Source: Hofstenia miamia (lineage: Eukaryota > Xenacoelomorpha > Acoela). Taken from it: a DNA stretch of 64,000 bases. A program made the translations under genes and the position numbers. Shown here one piece after another: positions 33,580 to 45,837 of this stretch (position 1 is the first letter of the stretch; every line of letters begins with the position of its first letter). Location: assembly GCA_004352715.1 (NCBI GenBank), contig SCFE01000020.1:572890-636889 (forward strand). The letters run 5' to 3'. Under the pieces are notes generated by a model, which was given only the letters and a program-made list of their open reading frames with translations, was not told the origin of the DNA and made no database searches.

Positions 33580-34977
33580 GTATTTATTTTCATTAATTAT
33601 TGGATGCAGTTCTAAGTGTCTTACAAAATGTAAATTATGAAATTCCAAACTAACTTTTTTCTTCAAATATCCTGAATGTTTAACTGATGCGTAATTACAT
33701 TTTAGATGAAGAAATTTAAAAAGTTTTTATTCAGCCTTAAACTTAAAATCAAACATTTGAAATGTGTCAAATACAACTTCTTCAGTAAAGCTATTTTTCC
33801 TTAGTTGACTCTTAGCATTTAGCTGCTTATTCCAATTAGAGTTGTGCAATCGACTCGGGCTTTGATAAAAAGATGTAGTGAAACAAAGATGGGATAAGAC
33901 GGAACTCTTATCGGCTCTGACCAAATCGGAATTTCTATGTTCACTAGACAGGTCACCGCTTTATAATCTTTACAACGGGTTATTAATGTGATGGTGATGA
34001 TGATGATGAGTGAATATTCACGTTAATATCCCTTAACAGTAATAAAATTTAAGCAGAAGTAATCCCCGTAATGTTTGTTTGCATAAATCTGCAAATGGAG
34101 GGTCAGAATTCTGGAAATGTTTGCGAAAGACGAAATTCAAAGACACGAAGAAACAAATATAATGATTTATTCGTTGCAAATCCCGCAAAAAGGTAATGCG
34201 CTTGCGCAATGACACTAATTTTGGGATGTTCTTCTATAATAAATTCATGTAAAATGCACAACAATCCATTCGAATTCCCATGATCAACTAGATTTTCAAT
34301 TTTATTTGAAAAAATCATTTGCATTTATCGACGATTTGAAAACCCTTGACTATGCTGCTGTCTCAAGTATTCACTGATTACAAGTTTTCGAAATTAATAA
34401 ATGTGACCAATAATATATTTTTAGTTAAATCAATATTTTAATACAAATCAATAAATACAATAAATATTTAGTAATGAAAATTATAGTTCAAATAAAATAT
34501 ACTTTCCTTTAAAACGAGGACTGCAATTGATATGTTTGTAATAAGATTTGAACTCTTCATCAGGCTTGTGTTTTTATGCTAGAAATACATTATTCTCATT
34601 TGAATTTCTTTTAAGGACGTCAAAAAACTGGTCAACTTACACGCAATACTTCGTACTTAATTGAACATTCTCCTTCTTGATAGCAAATCAAAAAAACTTC
34701 CGTTAAATGCGCATGTTGATGTCTGTTCGAACAAATTTACCATAATATTTACTGTCTTCTAATATTCAAAAAAATTGCAAGTACTTGATCTGTTCAACGT
34801 TCCATCTGTCTAGGAGACTTAAAACAATTCTTATAATGAAGATTAATTTTCTATTGCCCCCAAAATGCGTACGGCATTTGTCTGTTGAATGATAATACTC
34901 AGATGTTATTTAAAATATTCCGCCACATGTGTTTCCTATGATGAAATACAAAGTTGTTGCCAAGTCTGGCAAGTTTG
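33580..34977. other. Intron or intergenic stretch
   Basis: On the minus strand, about 78 codons are open at 33727-33960, ending KFKAE and then a stop. This S/N-rich segment could be a terminal exon, but it has no motif and a weak acceptor. Otherwise nothing is recognised. Confidence 0.35.
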
Positions 34978-35055
34978 AATGTAATTTTCATCTCGATGGA
35001 TACCTTAATAAGCAAAACATGCGATATTGGGGAACTGGTGAGCCATCTGCTGGCA
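34978..35055 (+). pseudogene. Mariner-like transposase scrap
   Basis: The frame reads FHLDGYLNKQNMRYWGT, matching the block after the second catalytic Asp of arthropod-type mariner/Tc transposases (AHFHLNGxVNKQNCRxWG). The catalytic D-E-A-H has degraded to ECN just before it. Downstream homology fades. It is about 25 codons long and inactive. Confidence 0.5.
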
Positions 35056-37333
35056 TAATTGTCAGCAGATTCATCTGTTGAGCAAGCCTCTTTCTTTGTA
35101 GAATTTTCTTAGAACGATCACATGTGGGACAGATAAATCCTAGTTTACAGTCTCGAGAGGACTGGAACATGGATATTATTCCAAACAGCACACTATTTTC
35201 CCTCTGAGAGCGGTGACATGGGTTGCTTGTCTACTGGCATAAAACTTTGTTCTTTATATGATAGTAACTTTTCAAATGTCACGTAAATTTATGCAACCGT
35301 TTAAGATTTCCCAATAATTGATTGATCAAATTTGACTCAACAGTCAAATCGAGGTTGATGTATACTTAATTTCAATTATAACTATGTTCACACTACTCAA
35401 AATGAAATTAATTCATTTCATTCTCAAAAGTTATTTCAATAAAGCAAAGCATTATCCACTATTGAAAAAAGTCTTTAACATTTTAACCTATATATGTACT
35501 ATCAATATTGAAGATGTCTACAAAAATCCTTCCCCTACAAATCCCCACAAACTAAAATTCAACCCCACACCTCGTGTGATTTGGTGTGTGAATCCCCACA
35601 CCCAAAATAACCCTCGAAATGCCTAAACGCGGTTTGAAGCGCTCTATTATAGTTTTGTTATGTTCATCCTCAACGTCTCAAAATACGATAATCAATTATG
35701 GTGTACTTAAAAGATTTTGCTTACTCCTTTTTGGATATTAGAAAAAGGTCGAATTTAGTTTATATTTCCTTTGCAGAAAATAATGTAACTACTGTAAATA
35801 ATGTGTAATATAAAAAAGATAGCAGCTGCGGATCGAAAGTTTCTGGGTGGAGGAAAATGAAATTGTTCATTGAATTTGATTAATATTTTATTCATCATAC
35901 TTTACAATTTAATAGTTGATTTATGATACACTGACTCAGAATTTCCTGGCTAGTTTTAATTTTTTTGAATTCTTATTTGTCTAATATAGTATACTTAAAA
36001 TTAAATGATTTCTAATGCAACATGGGTCGGTGCTGGTTGTTATTTATCGGCCAGTCTAGTGTTAATAGCCAAATTGTATATAAGGTGATACTTTTTATTG
36101 TAAATAGAACAACAGTTACTTGTGTTTGTTGTTTATCTGGAATTCATTAAAATCAGGGTTGCTATAGTTAACGTTCACTTAAGTGACCTTCTGCCTTGAC
36201 ATTAAGTTCTATGGTACAATTCACTCTATAGTAAACCCAGTGATTCTACACTAAATACGTGTTTAGCATTGAAATGCCACAATCATTATTTGGTGAATAA
36301 CAAAAGCTCTTTATTAAATTTTTTTTCATATTTCAATTACAAATACTATGGATATGCAACTCACTTGATATATAATCATTTTGAAATACTTTCAATGTTG
36401 TGACATGTGGGTTAGCCTGCCTCATAAGTTACCTTAGAAACAAAGTTTCATTAATAGTTAGTAATTTCGTATTAGCACATATTATAAATAATTCCAATAC
36501 ATATAATATTGATTACTTTTTGAAAATTTTTTGTTATTCTCAATATTTTTTGAGTCTTCAACCAGTAACTAGACTAGAAGATTAATGTTGTCTGAATGTA
36601 GTATAACAGGAAGAATTTAAGGAAGAAGCAGCCCTTTAAATTTACGCTTTGCAAATTTCTTAGAGTATACTTTCCCTGTAATATTCATTAATTGCAACTT
36701 AAAATTATCAGATCATAGTAGAGAGGTTCAAAAATTGAGGGTTATTCACTACTGATAGTTTCACTGTTGAAACTTAAAATTTGATGTGATAAGTATTGAA
36801 TTTAATAAAATTTCTCTTATATTTCCTATTGTTCTTCTAGTGAGCTTAGAGTACTATACCATATACGATAAAAAGTTTTCTAAATATAGTGTAGCATAAT
36901 CCCGGATATATAACCATTTTGTAATATTAGTGGTCAAAATAAGAGATTCGGTGCTATTTTATTTTATTCTAATCCGTGTGCCTTATGCTTATTTCTTATT
37001 GGTCGCTGGCTGTCGAGTCATCAATGCGCTGCTTTATATTATTTGAATTGTTAGATGGATGACTGATCGTCTGCCCAGCACTTTTTGTTAAACGTAAATA
37101 TTTACTATTGTTTAATGTGTGATTTCTGATATTGTCAGATGTTTTAATTTAAGTTTGATTTCTCAACGATTCAGTTGTATTATTTTTTATTACAGATTTC
37201 CCAATCCGCTATTTGATTAACCTTTTAGATATAATACATTTTAATAAATTGGCCTTTACTTTTCCGGATATATTTTATTGTTTTTATTTATTTTATATTA
37301 ATGGTTAATATGTACGTTAACTAAATATAGGGC
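35056..37333. other. Intergenic or intronic stretch
   Basis: No exon was recognised. At 36154 a CAGGGTTGCTATAG sequence resembles a hAT-type left end like that at 7812, without a partner. Confidence 0.4.
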
Positions 37334-37730
37334 ATCGCTTCGGGTACAGCAACGCTACTGGTGACCGAAACTGACTACCAGTAACCCCTTCTGTACCCTA
37401 AGGGATAACGTAGGTTTAGGGGAGTAAGGTTTTTTGTTCACATGTACGATAACAAGCCAGTGTGGCCTTTCAACTTTCGATGAGCTGAGCGTAGGGATTA
37501 GGTTTTCCTTAGTTCTGCGCCGGCCGGAGGCCATCTCAACTATCAGAAGATTTACCAAGATATTTCTTCTCTGGGTTGTTATTGGAGTACACAATTGGTT
37601 CCACGTTACTTCGCTAAACTGCAAGTAAAAAGCAAACTGCAATTTATTACTCGTTCTTTGTTTGTTTGGTTAGAATGTTCCACTGTGGAATGAAGTCCCA
37701 AGGAGTGAACATTCTACAATAGCTTCGAAA
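37334..37730. other. GC-rich island, possible LTR or transposon relic
   Basis: This stretch is clearly richer in G+C than its surroundings and is open on both strands (95 codons at 37355-37642 minus, 64 codons at 37434-37628 plus). The protein has no motif. It contains CTGGTGACCGAAACTG at 37358-37373, which resembles a sequence often found just after LTRs. It ends with an imperfect inverted pair (TAGAATGTTCC and GGAGTGAACATTCTA, about 37671-37717). I cannot classify it. Confidence 0.3.
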
Positions 37731-39293
37731 TCATTTCAGTGAAAAATAGAAATTTTTTTATTATTTGTGAAGTTCTATAAAGGTATGTCATTTAGTAGTA
37801 TCCTAAAAGACATTTATTAAATAGCATACTTTTTAAAATATTTTGTGAATTAAATGTATATTAATAAGTTTGAGAATCGCGGTTCTGAGAAAATAAGTAT
37901 TTTTTAATTGAATGATTATTCAGATTGTGTGATTGAAGTCCAGGATCTAGGCTAATGTGAGGGAAATAAAGTAAGTCACTAACAACTAATTTAACTAATG
38001 TAAATACTATTCAAACTAAATTTGAAATACGCGTTTAGTTACAAAAAATGAACTCCAAAATTGTTTTCAGTAATTCCTGGAATTTCACAATTCCTTAAAA
38101 AATGGTACGAACTAATTATAATTTTCTACGTAGATTTATGTAAATTTATCAAGAATTTTGTGAATACATTTGAAAATTTAAGTTGAAAGGAATATATTAT
38201 ATTTTACTAAAATTTACCTGATGGAAGACGGCAGAGCTAAAGCCCTTCCCCTTGAATCTGTCTCCCCATGGGATTCATATGTATTCTATTACTTAAACTA
38301 TTGCAAACACTATCATAGTAAGCCAAGTTGACTGTTAGTTTGTTAGTTAAGCGTACTGGTCGTACTTGGCAAATACAATTGATTTTTAGCTTTGTATAAT
38401 TTTTGGTAATTTTGTATAGCCTAGAGAAATTTTATGCATTTGTTGTTGTTAATTGAACGTCCGGGTCTTCGTGTGGGTGCGAGTACAATTTCTAAGGATA
38501 TGGGTAGGAAATACCAGAAATCGCATAGGCGATGTCTCATTAAATAGCTAACAATAAACTCGTGGAAGTCGTTAATTTGGCGTCTTGCAAAAAATACTTG
38601 ATAAATATTTTTCTGTTTTGAATTTCAGTGACATTTATTAACCCAACAATGTAATTCACTAGATGGTGTTTGAAGCCTACTATTAAGAATTTGTTGTTAC
38701 AGCAGGATATAACTTAAACCGCGGATACCTTCAATTTGACGACTAACATGAAATGTGCAAATTAGACATCTAAAGCCTTGCAGTCATTATCAGAATTTTC
38801 TGAAAATCATTCATAACAAAATATTTTTGTGATTATTCAAAAGATATGTCTGATTCTTTTTAAAAATATTCAAATTAAAAGGTAGATGAGAGTATAATGG
38901 TATATTTTTTATTGGAAAAAGTCTGATAGTTCAGTAGCATCAGTTCAAAGTTCACTAAAAAGTTGAAGAAATAAATCATGAAGTTTTTCACACACAAAAT
39001 AATAAATTGATAAATATGAAATTATGAATTCAATATTTAGTAATTGCGGGTATATACCATACGAAATTAAAATTGTTTTCTACCATAATAAGCCAAAAAC
39101 TGTGGATTTCTCAATTGCCTTCTACTTTTATTGCTTGCTCCCTGCCAGTATTTATGTAACCCATGGAGAAGTGGAGATTTCTAGTAGACATAGACGTGTT
39201 TTTGTAATAGGCATTGTTATGGGTGTATTTTTTGCAGGATGAATTTAGTTCGGAATTAAACCGCATAGTAAAGCAAAACGGGTTTCAAAATGT
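37731..39293. other. Intergenic or intronic stretch
   Basis: No supported feature. The 72-codon frame at 39024-39242 has no recognisable domain. Confidence 0.4.
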
Positions 39294-39691
39294 AGTTAGA
39301 TCACAGTTGGAATCGGGTACAGAATTTGGAACCGACACCGAACTGATTTTTTAAAGCACATACCCGAAATCGAATGTACCCGAAATTTCGCAAAATGCGC
39401 AACATCTTACCCGAATCCTACCCGAAATACCGGATGGCATAAGTTCGCTATTGTTATTTTGAATGCGCCAACATTAATATCAAATGTTAATTATAATTGC
39501 AGCGGTGCTAATAAAGACCTGTTTCTCAAGAAACCTTGCATTTAAACGCCATCAATAAATAATTATTTAATTAAGGCCTTCTTAGGAGACTTTGAAGTAG
39601 CTGGCTACCCGAAATCGTGCCCGATTTTTCTAGGATTTTGTAACCGAAACCAAACCGAACCGAATCATCGGATTCCAACTCTGAGGTAGAT
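39294..39691. mobile_element. hAT-type MITE, 382 bp, with 8-bp duplication
   Basis: The element is 39302-39683. The left end is CACAGTTGGAATCGGGTAC; the right end, reverse-complemented, is CAGAGTTGGAATCCGATG. Flanks are AGTTAGAT (39294-39301) and AGGTAGAT (39684-39691), a 7 of 8 match. Subterminal words ACCCGAAAT and CCGAACC are repeated on both sides. It has no coding capacity. Confidence 0.75.
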
Positions 39692-40135
39692 AAGGATATT
39701 TGAGCGCAAGGATTTTAAAAAGCCATTCAGCAACAAGCATTGTAAATTTGAACTATGAGTCTTGAATTCTTAAAGCAAGCTTAACAAGAAGAATAAAGTT
39801 CTCAAGGTGCCAAATTTTTTTTCAAAAATTGCGTATGCCAGTTAACCGTTTAACTTGACAGTTCTGCGAAATTTTATTCCATAAATTGTGTGATAAATTT
39901 GCTATTAGTTCCAACATTGCATTGTTGAGATATAGTCTTGACCATTAGAGATACAATAAATGAAAATTTTTGTATAAATAGCGAAGTTGTAATCCAAATA
40001 CAGGACCAACAACTCAGCAATATAAACAGAATGCTCTCACCACTGACACTGTTTGACTATCGTGCAACATGGGCCTAATGGCCTATCATATTCATAACAC
40101 AGAGTATTCAGGCTTGAACTTTTATACTATAGCAC

Positions 40136-40301
40136 TAACTGGACTGGAATAAATGAATAAGTAACAGTAGCATTTGGCCGATTTCACTTAATCAATTATT
40201 AATTCCGCTATTCTATTATAACTGAAGAGTGGAATTAATAAATGACTGAGTGAAATCGGTCAAATGTTGCTGTTATTTATCCATTTGTTGCAAATCAGTT
40301 A
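40136..40301. mobile_element. Palindromic fold-back MITE, 166 bp
   Basis: Almost the whole segment is one inverted repeat. TAACTG at 40136 pairs with CAGTTA ending at 40301, and the inner arms (AATAAGTAACAGTAGCATTT and its counterpart) match at about 80-85%. The terminal TA on each side fits a TA target, as for Tc1/mariner-type MITEs. The loop is about 15 bases. Confidence 0.7.
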
Positions 40302-40344
40302 ATGTTATAGAAGTTCATGATTCTGACTGATTGCTAAATATAGA

Positions 40345-40775
40345 TTAATCACACATTTACTTGCTCCTAAAGCTTAAACGTTTGGGATACTCAATTGCTG
40401 AGCTGGAACTGTTGTATTCTAGTATTATTGTCAACTTTATTAATTATGGACTTGAAGCGTATGCAGCAGAGATAAATTTGGAGTACATTGATGGAATACA
40501 GAAGAAAGCTATCCGATTCGGAATCATACAATCGTTTACATCAATACATGATATAATAAAAAAAGATGAACAATTATTCAGCAAGATCCAATTCGCTGCA
40601 GAGAGATTAAGGCCACGTATGCCTCCAACGATTCTGGCAAAAAAATATCAAAACCTCAAAATGTTTCCAAACAGATACCTGAAATATCCATATTCGTAAA
40701 TTTGTAAACTATATATTCTGAATGTTATTTTCAGATACATAATCATAAAATACATTATTATTATTATTATTATTA
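40345..40775 (+). pseudogene. 5'-truncated LINE: RT C-terminus with (ATT)n tail
   Basis: The frame at 40361-40699 reads KLKRLGYSIAELELLYSS, then YGLEAYAAEINLEYIDGIQK and KAIRFGI. This is the thumb and connection region of CR1/L2-type ORF2. A stop follows at 40697-40699, then about 50 bases and ATT repeats (40752-40775). The 5' truncation is typical of LINE insertion. Confidence 0.75.
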
Positions 40776-41946
40776 TAAAAAAAGATAGTATTTTCCCTGT
40801 AAAATATAAAAAATATAATGTTATTCGAGTGAATGGAAAGTGGCATCAAACAAATGAGAGACAGAATTAAGGTGGGTTGTGTTTGTGATAGAATTCTTGG
40901 TACTTTTGCGTTTTTTTAAGCCTATTAAAGCATTTTTAAATTGTGACTACTGTCATATCTATGAGTAAATGTCAAGTTCTCACCAACACTAATATCAAAT
41001 TTTTATAGAGTAGCAACAAACAGCCTTACACTTTTATATGGTTGCAGGTAGATTGGTGCAACAACTTCAGACTATTGAAAAATATGCGCCCAGCAGCTTG
41101 GCGACAGAGCAATAGTGGTGTGCGAGCCAGACCGATGCCCACCGGTGGGCAAAAAACTTTAATGGTCAGGCCACGGACAGGCTGAGATCTTAACGGTTAA
41201 ACTAAGTTTGGGGTAATTTTGTTACCCCAGTAGAGTAGAATTTTGAACCCAAACCAAATAGGAATAACCTGATATTTTGTGACTTATCCACATTTTTAAG
41301 TACTTTTTGACTGCACAATATGGGAATCATCCTAACTTTGCTTATCATGATTCAACAAAAACATCAATAATTGCTATGTTAAGAAGACAATCTGCGAAAA
41401 AAAGCTATATCAAGCTTACGACTCAAGGATTTAAATTTAATATATATGCAAAAAAATCAAAGCATACAAAAATTAAAGAAGTGAGAATTTCCCAATTTAG
41501 ATGTTTTTTGAATACAAGCTAAATGAATATTAATAAAATTTTCATGAAATTATAGCACTAGGGTTTTTCAAGCATGATAGTACTATAAAAAACTAGCAAT
41601 CATCGCAAAGCAAAAGTTTTAAACAGATTTCTTTTGGGGTAACAAAGTTACCCGCATATCACTACAGGGCACGAATTAACCCTATTTCTCCTAGCTTTAC
41701 CTCAAAGTGACAAACTGATTTGTCCACAGTTTTGTAGAACTTTATCCAAGCCTGTTAAGAAGTAATGATATGGACACATCTATGGGATTGTGCGCACTCA
41801 TGTAATGATGGAGTTTTGTATCATTCCTGTACTTGAAGTATATAAAATTATATTTCAATGAAAATTACTGCTTTTATAAAAACATTCAAATTCTTCTCAT
41901 TACCTAATGTTATTATTTATGTAAATCGGTAATACAGTATTTTTAG
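40776..41946. other. Intergenic or intronic stretch with GGGGTAA palindromes
   Basis: Two related palindrome-like segments, GGGGTAATTTTGTTACCCC (41211-41229) and GGGGTAACAAAGTTACCC (41636-41653), flank a frame of 71 codons (41307-41522) without motifs. This could be a small element; the boundaries are unclear. Confidence 0.3.
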
Positions 41947-42279
41947 GCGCACGATTCGTGAAATGGTGTTTGACGATTTCCGATCAAACTTTTGCGCTGA
42001 AGGTAGTAACTTTGAATTGGGACACTTTGGAAAGCAAATGATTTCGTTGTCATTATGTTTTATGAAGTGTATGGAAAATTACATGTGCAAGTCTGTATGC
42101 TTCACGTCAAACATCAAAATTTGTCGTCTATTTCAAATTGATGTGTACAGCCATGGTAAACAATTTACAAACAAATCGGGTGTGAATTATTATGGGATGA
42201 AGCGCGACACTGGCCCTTCCTGTAAAATACAAGAAAAGAATGCCGATTTAATTACAGAGAGAAGATGCGAGACGCATGG
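41947..42279 (+). CDS. Internal exon encoding a PAN/apple-like cysteine domain
   Basis: The acceptor is TTTTTAG at 41940-41946 and the donor GTAAAT at 42280. The exon is 333 bases with phase 2 at both ends, so it is a symmetric, shuffle-ready module. It encodes 111 residues with cysteines in the apple order: SNFC near the start, then LCFMKCMENYMCKSVCF, then NIKICRLFQ, and later SCKIQ and RRCETHG. PAN/apple domains are extracellular protein- or glycan-binding folds. A signal-peptide exon of matching phase lies upstream at 33494-33579. No following exon was found. The domain call rests on the cysteine pattern and spacing. Confidence 0.55.
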
Positions 42280-43503
42280 GTAAATAATTTATGTATTTAT
42301 ACAAGTAATCAGTTAACGTAATGTTCTATATTCATTGCAATCAAATAGTGACAACTATTAAGATCGCGTGTTTCATAAAGCATTCTTGAAAATTAAAGAT
42401 TTTCAACAGAAAAGATTTATCATTATCAGTAAAATTCGATACTTTACGGTGACACAATTGAGAATCTCATATACTGTATAATCATTAGTATATAGTTTGT
42501 AATTGATTTAAAATCCAACATAAGATGGCGTTCAAAGATTCGTTAGCAACTAACTTAAATTTAGTAAATGATTTGAAAGTTAAAAAATTGTTTCAGTACA
42601 TACATAAATAGATTGCAGTAATTTTATAGAGCAATTTCAATTATATAGCAGAGCCAAATATATCAGGACACCACGATGTAAACATAAAAGCTTCACGACT
42701 ACAATTCAACTTAAAATTTTTCTCAATCCTAATCTGCTTTTATATTCATTTGGAATATAATCGGTTTTGTCCTTATTTTCAAACAATTTTTCTCAGGCCC
42801 ATTTATAAATTCGATATTGGCAATGGTGAAGCGTGCTCCCCTTTTATGACAAACAATTGCGTGCCTGAAGTACATGAAAAGATATACTTTTCTTCAATGA
42901 AAGTTCTAATTTTTTGTTGAAGCATTCAAATTCTTCCATTCATACCGTTCCCATAATAATGAAGTGCAACAACTAACCACATCTGCTTTATTTTCAGTAA
43001 ACATATTAATAAGTTCTTTTCAACAGAGATGCAAATCAGATCGGATCGGATCTGACTTTCGAGAAAATCTTATAATTTCCAAGTGCTAATATCCACTTTG
43101 TACAACGACTTTGCAGTTTTTCAAGTATGTTAAGGAATTGCAATACCATATTTGAGAAGCGTAGGTCAGTTTAGATTTCATCATAGTGTTCGAAGATTGG
43201 TGTTAAAAGGAATATTACGCTTAAGATAAAGGAATGTGTTGTATGTTGTATACGGTTCTTAAATTTGTAGTGTAAACACCTGTAATCATAGAGAGAATTG
43301 TAGCGCGGAAGATTTAATAAACAATTTTATCTTGTGCATGAATGTTGTGTTTCCTATCAAATATCTATCATTATTAAACGTTCATCAGAATGTATAATTA
43401 GCTGCTTTAATTTTGTTAAAGATATGGCTGTTCTATGGCAGATTTTTGGAGATATAAACTCCAAGGTCTTTAACCAAATCTGACGAATTTATAGCATTTC
43501 CAA
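42280..43503. other. Intron or intergenic stretch
   Basis: No exon was recognised. A run of GATCGGATCGGATCTGA at 43038-43054 is a minor tandem. Confidence 0.4.
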
Positions 43504-44227
43504 CCCAGCGATTCGAACTTGTAAAAAACATGGAATTACTTCCATGTTCCATATTTGAACCATAGAAACATGGAAAGTCTTGAAATTACCAAGAAAATTG
43601 CAAATACATGCAAGTTCCACATGTGGAACTTGGAAGAAATTTCATGTTTATTTAAAACAATAAAAACTTGCATGTACCACATGTGGGAATGCAAAGTTTT
43701 CCCATGTAAATCCTTTCTTAAAAATCCGCTAATTAATAAAATTGATTATTAGTCAGTATAAATAAAATCTAGTAGTTTGAACAGCAAAATTATTGAAGTG
43801 AATACAGCTAAAACTTTAAAGTTCATGTGTTTTACTTTTTTACACTTGATTCCAGTTTAAAGTACTTGAAACATTGATTTTCTTTAAAGCAGCGTAAATT
43901 ATCTTGAAAGAAAATATTCGATTCTTACAACAGTAATTCACTTTAAAGTTACGTAATGTAACTTATATGCAAAACATATGTTGACTATAAATCAAAAACC
44001 TAAAAAATTAAGACATCACAGTCACGATCCAATAAACAACATTTATGACATAAAAATACCAGTCTAATTGATGCAATCGCTAAAATAATTCTTATCCCAT
44101 GTATTAAGATAGCAGTCAGCATCGATTTTCGTACGCCATCGCGTGACAGAAATATTTTGAAAAAGGAAATATTTCATTTAATGCTTGTTTTAACGTTCGG
44201 CAGTTCCCGCGCTGTTTTTCTTCACGA
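43504..44227 (+). mobile_element. CCC-type element, copy 1 (ACATG/GGAAC words)
   Basis: It starts CCCAGCGATTCGAACTTG and is followed by arrays of ACATGGAA, CTTCCATG and GTTCC. A perfect 22-bp palindrome lies at 43611-43632 (CAAGTTCCACA and its complement). About 724 bases are nearly identical (roughly 98%) to 60268-60994. The right end is not located in this copy. The 65-codon frame at 43555-43752 and the 80-codon frame at 44157-44399 are repeat-derived and have no motif. Confidence 0.7.
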
Positions 44228-44633
44228 TCTATCAATGGTAATCGTAGTCGTAGCGTTACATTACAATGCGTATATGCAGGTTAAATTCATTCCTCATCAG
44301 TCACTGATGGAATTTGTGCAATTACAAGTATTGGAAAGTTCGCTATGCAAATGCAAACATTCATATCAAAAGTGCTGCTCTTTAAAGAGAGATATTTGAG
44401 ATGTAATTTGATGACTCTGAAAAATCTGGAAACAGCCTTTGCAATTCTATAAAAAATCTTCAGCAGGTTAGTGTTTCAATAAGTTGAAATACTTATTAGA
44501 ATTTCATGATTTAAATTATGTTCATAATGTAATTTATTGCAAATACTTTTTTTTCATGAAGTTGATTTTGTAACACTCTGATTCCAAGTTACTAAGATTG
44601 GAAGTATGGCAACTGATATTATGGTTAGCAGTA

Positions 44634-44677
<44 letters not shown>

Positions 44678-45476
44678 TATGTATAATCATTACACGAAAT
44701 ATTTTTGTAGTAAGATTTTCCTTGTCGATAGATGGCGCTTTAAAATGTGATTTATTAGCTATCTTAATACATTGATAAAATTTATTTTTGGCTTTAATGG
44801 GCAAGCAATATCATATAATGTTCCTTCACTCTCGGATTGTTGAAATTCGAAAGCTACTGATTCTATATAACTACTGAAATTTGGAAAAACTTCAAAAATT
44901 AATTGAGCATAATTGCATTGAATTCACGCTTTCAAATCAAGGGAAATTCCATTAAAATTTTTGAATTTCACAGCACAGACATTCGAGAAGAAAAGGTATT
45001 AATGCTTCACTCTCGGAATCTGATAGACTGATATCTAAAGTCTATATTTATATTTAAACAGCTATGATTTAACGTTTATTTAATTGAGCAAATTGTCCAT
45101 TTATATTGACAACACAGCATGTTTTGAGGAAAAACATAGCAAGGCGCTCGTCTACTTCTCTACTTTGCAAACATAGCAGTACAATGAAGTAATGAGGTAA
45201 ATCATATTAGTTTATTATTTTATATATTGAAATATTTCATAATACCTGTAACAACGTTCTGTGAATTTTTATAAAATGTGCCCTATAAATGTTTTTGAGC
45301 AGCAAAAGTATATTTCTATATATGCTTATTTTTTCGTCATTTCCAACTTGAATTACATCGTTACAATTGCATATATTCAAATAAATATAAATAGAGCATT
45401 GACTTATTAACATAATTTTAAATATTAAGCAGATTGACAAAAAAATCTAAATATTTTACATTACATTTACAGCTAC
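44228..45476. other. Interior of or flank to the CCC-type element; TA tract
   Basis: Copy 2 runs into a gap at the equivalent point, so this may be the element core. It contains (TA)n at about 44638-44675. No exon was recognised. Confidence 0.4.
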
Positions 45477-45837
45477 CAAGCCATTACGAAGCTCCCATTA
45501 AACGAAGTCGTGGACCACCGTCTAGAATACCCTAGTGCTCGAACATTTAGCTTTCCATGAAAATTAATAAAATAACCTGACAAAGAAAAGCAAATTAAAT
45601 CCAATGAATTTATGTCATCACCAAAATAATAAATTGCACTACTTTTATACTTGCAAATAATAAACATTCAAATATTTGGCTAGTACCTGTTATTCTAAGT
45701 TGTTGACAATTTTCAATTCTCTGATTATCCTTCGTCTGCTGATTACTCACGTCAGCATTAAGTAGCATTAGCAACTTCGGCCTTTCACCTTTTGTCCAAT
45801 ATACTGCCAAATTAATTAATATGAAAAAATACTGCAT
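45477..45837 (-). CDS. Predicted 5' exons of a secreted-protein gene
   Basis: Exon 1 (45837-45687) starts MQYFFILINLAVYWTKGE, a plausible signal peptide, and ends at donor AACAG|GTACTA in phase 1. Exon 2 (45576-45477) follows a strong acceptor, TTTTCTTTGTCAG, in the same phase and encodes GYFINFHGKLNVRALGYS then RRWSTTSFNGSFVMA, up to a donor-like CTTG|GTAGCT. I do not recognise the domain. Support comes from the matching phases, the good acceptor and a decayed copy of exon 2 with its acceptor at 56327. Further exons (below 45477) were not found. Confidence 0.4.

Noticed and set aside
33727-33960. Minus-strand frame ending KFKAE as a terminal exon of a receptor
   Set aside because: Acceptor is weak (AAAG) and nothing identifies a family; kept only as a note in the stretch entry.
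43555-43752. Conserved 60-65-codon frame shared by 43555-43752 and 60335-60517
   Set aside because: Conservation is explained by the recent duplication of the whole element; the frame runs through word arrays and the palindrome.
44157-44399. 80-codon frame as a cysteine-rich host protein
   Set aside because: It lies in or beside the repeated CCC-type element, the second copy changes frame at the start, and no signal peptide or family pattern holds.
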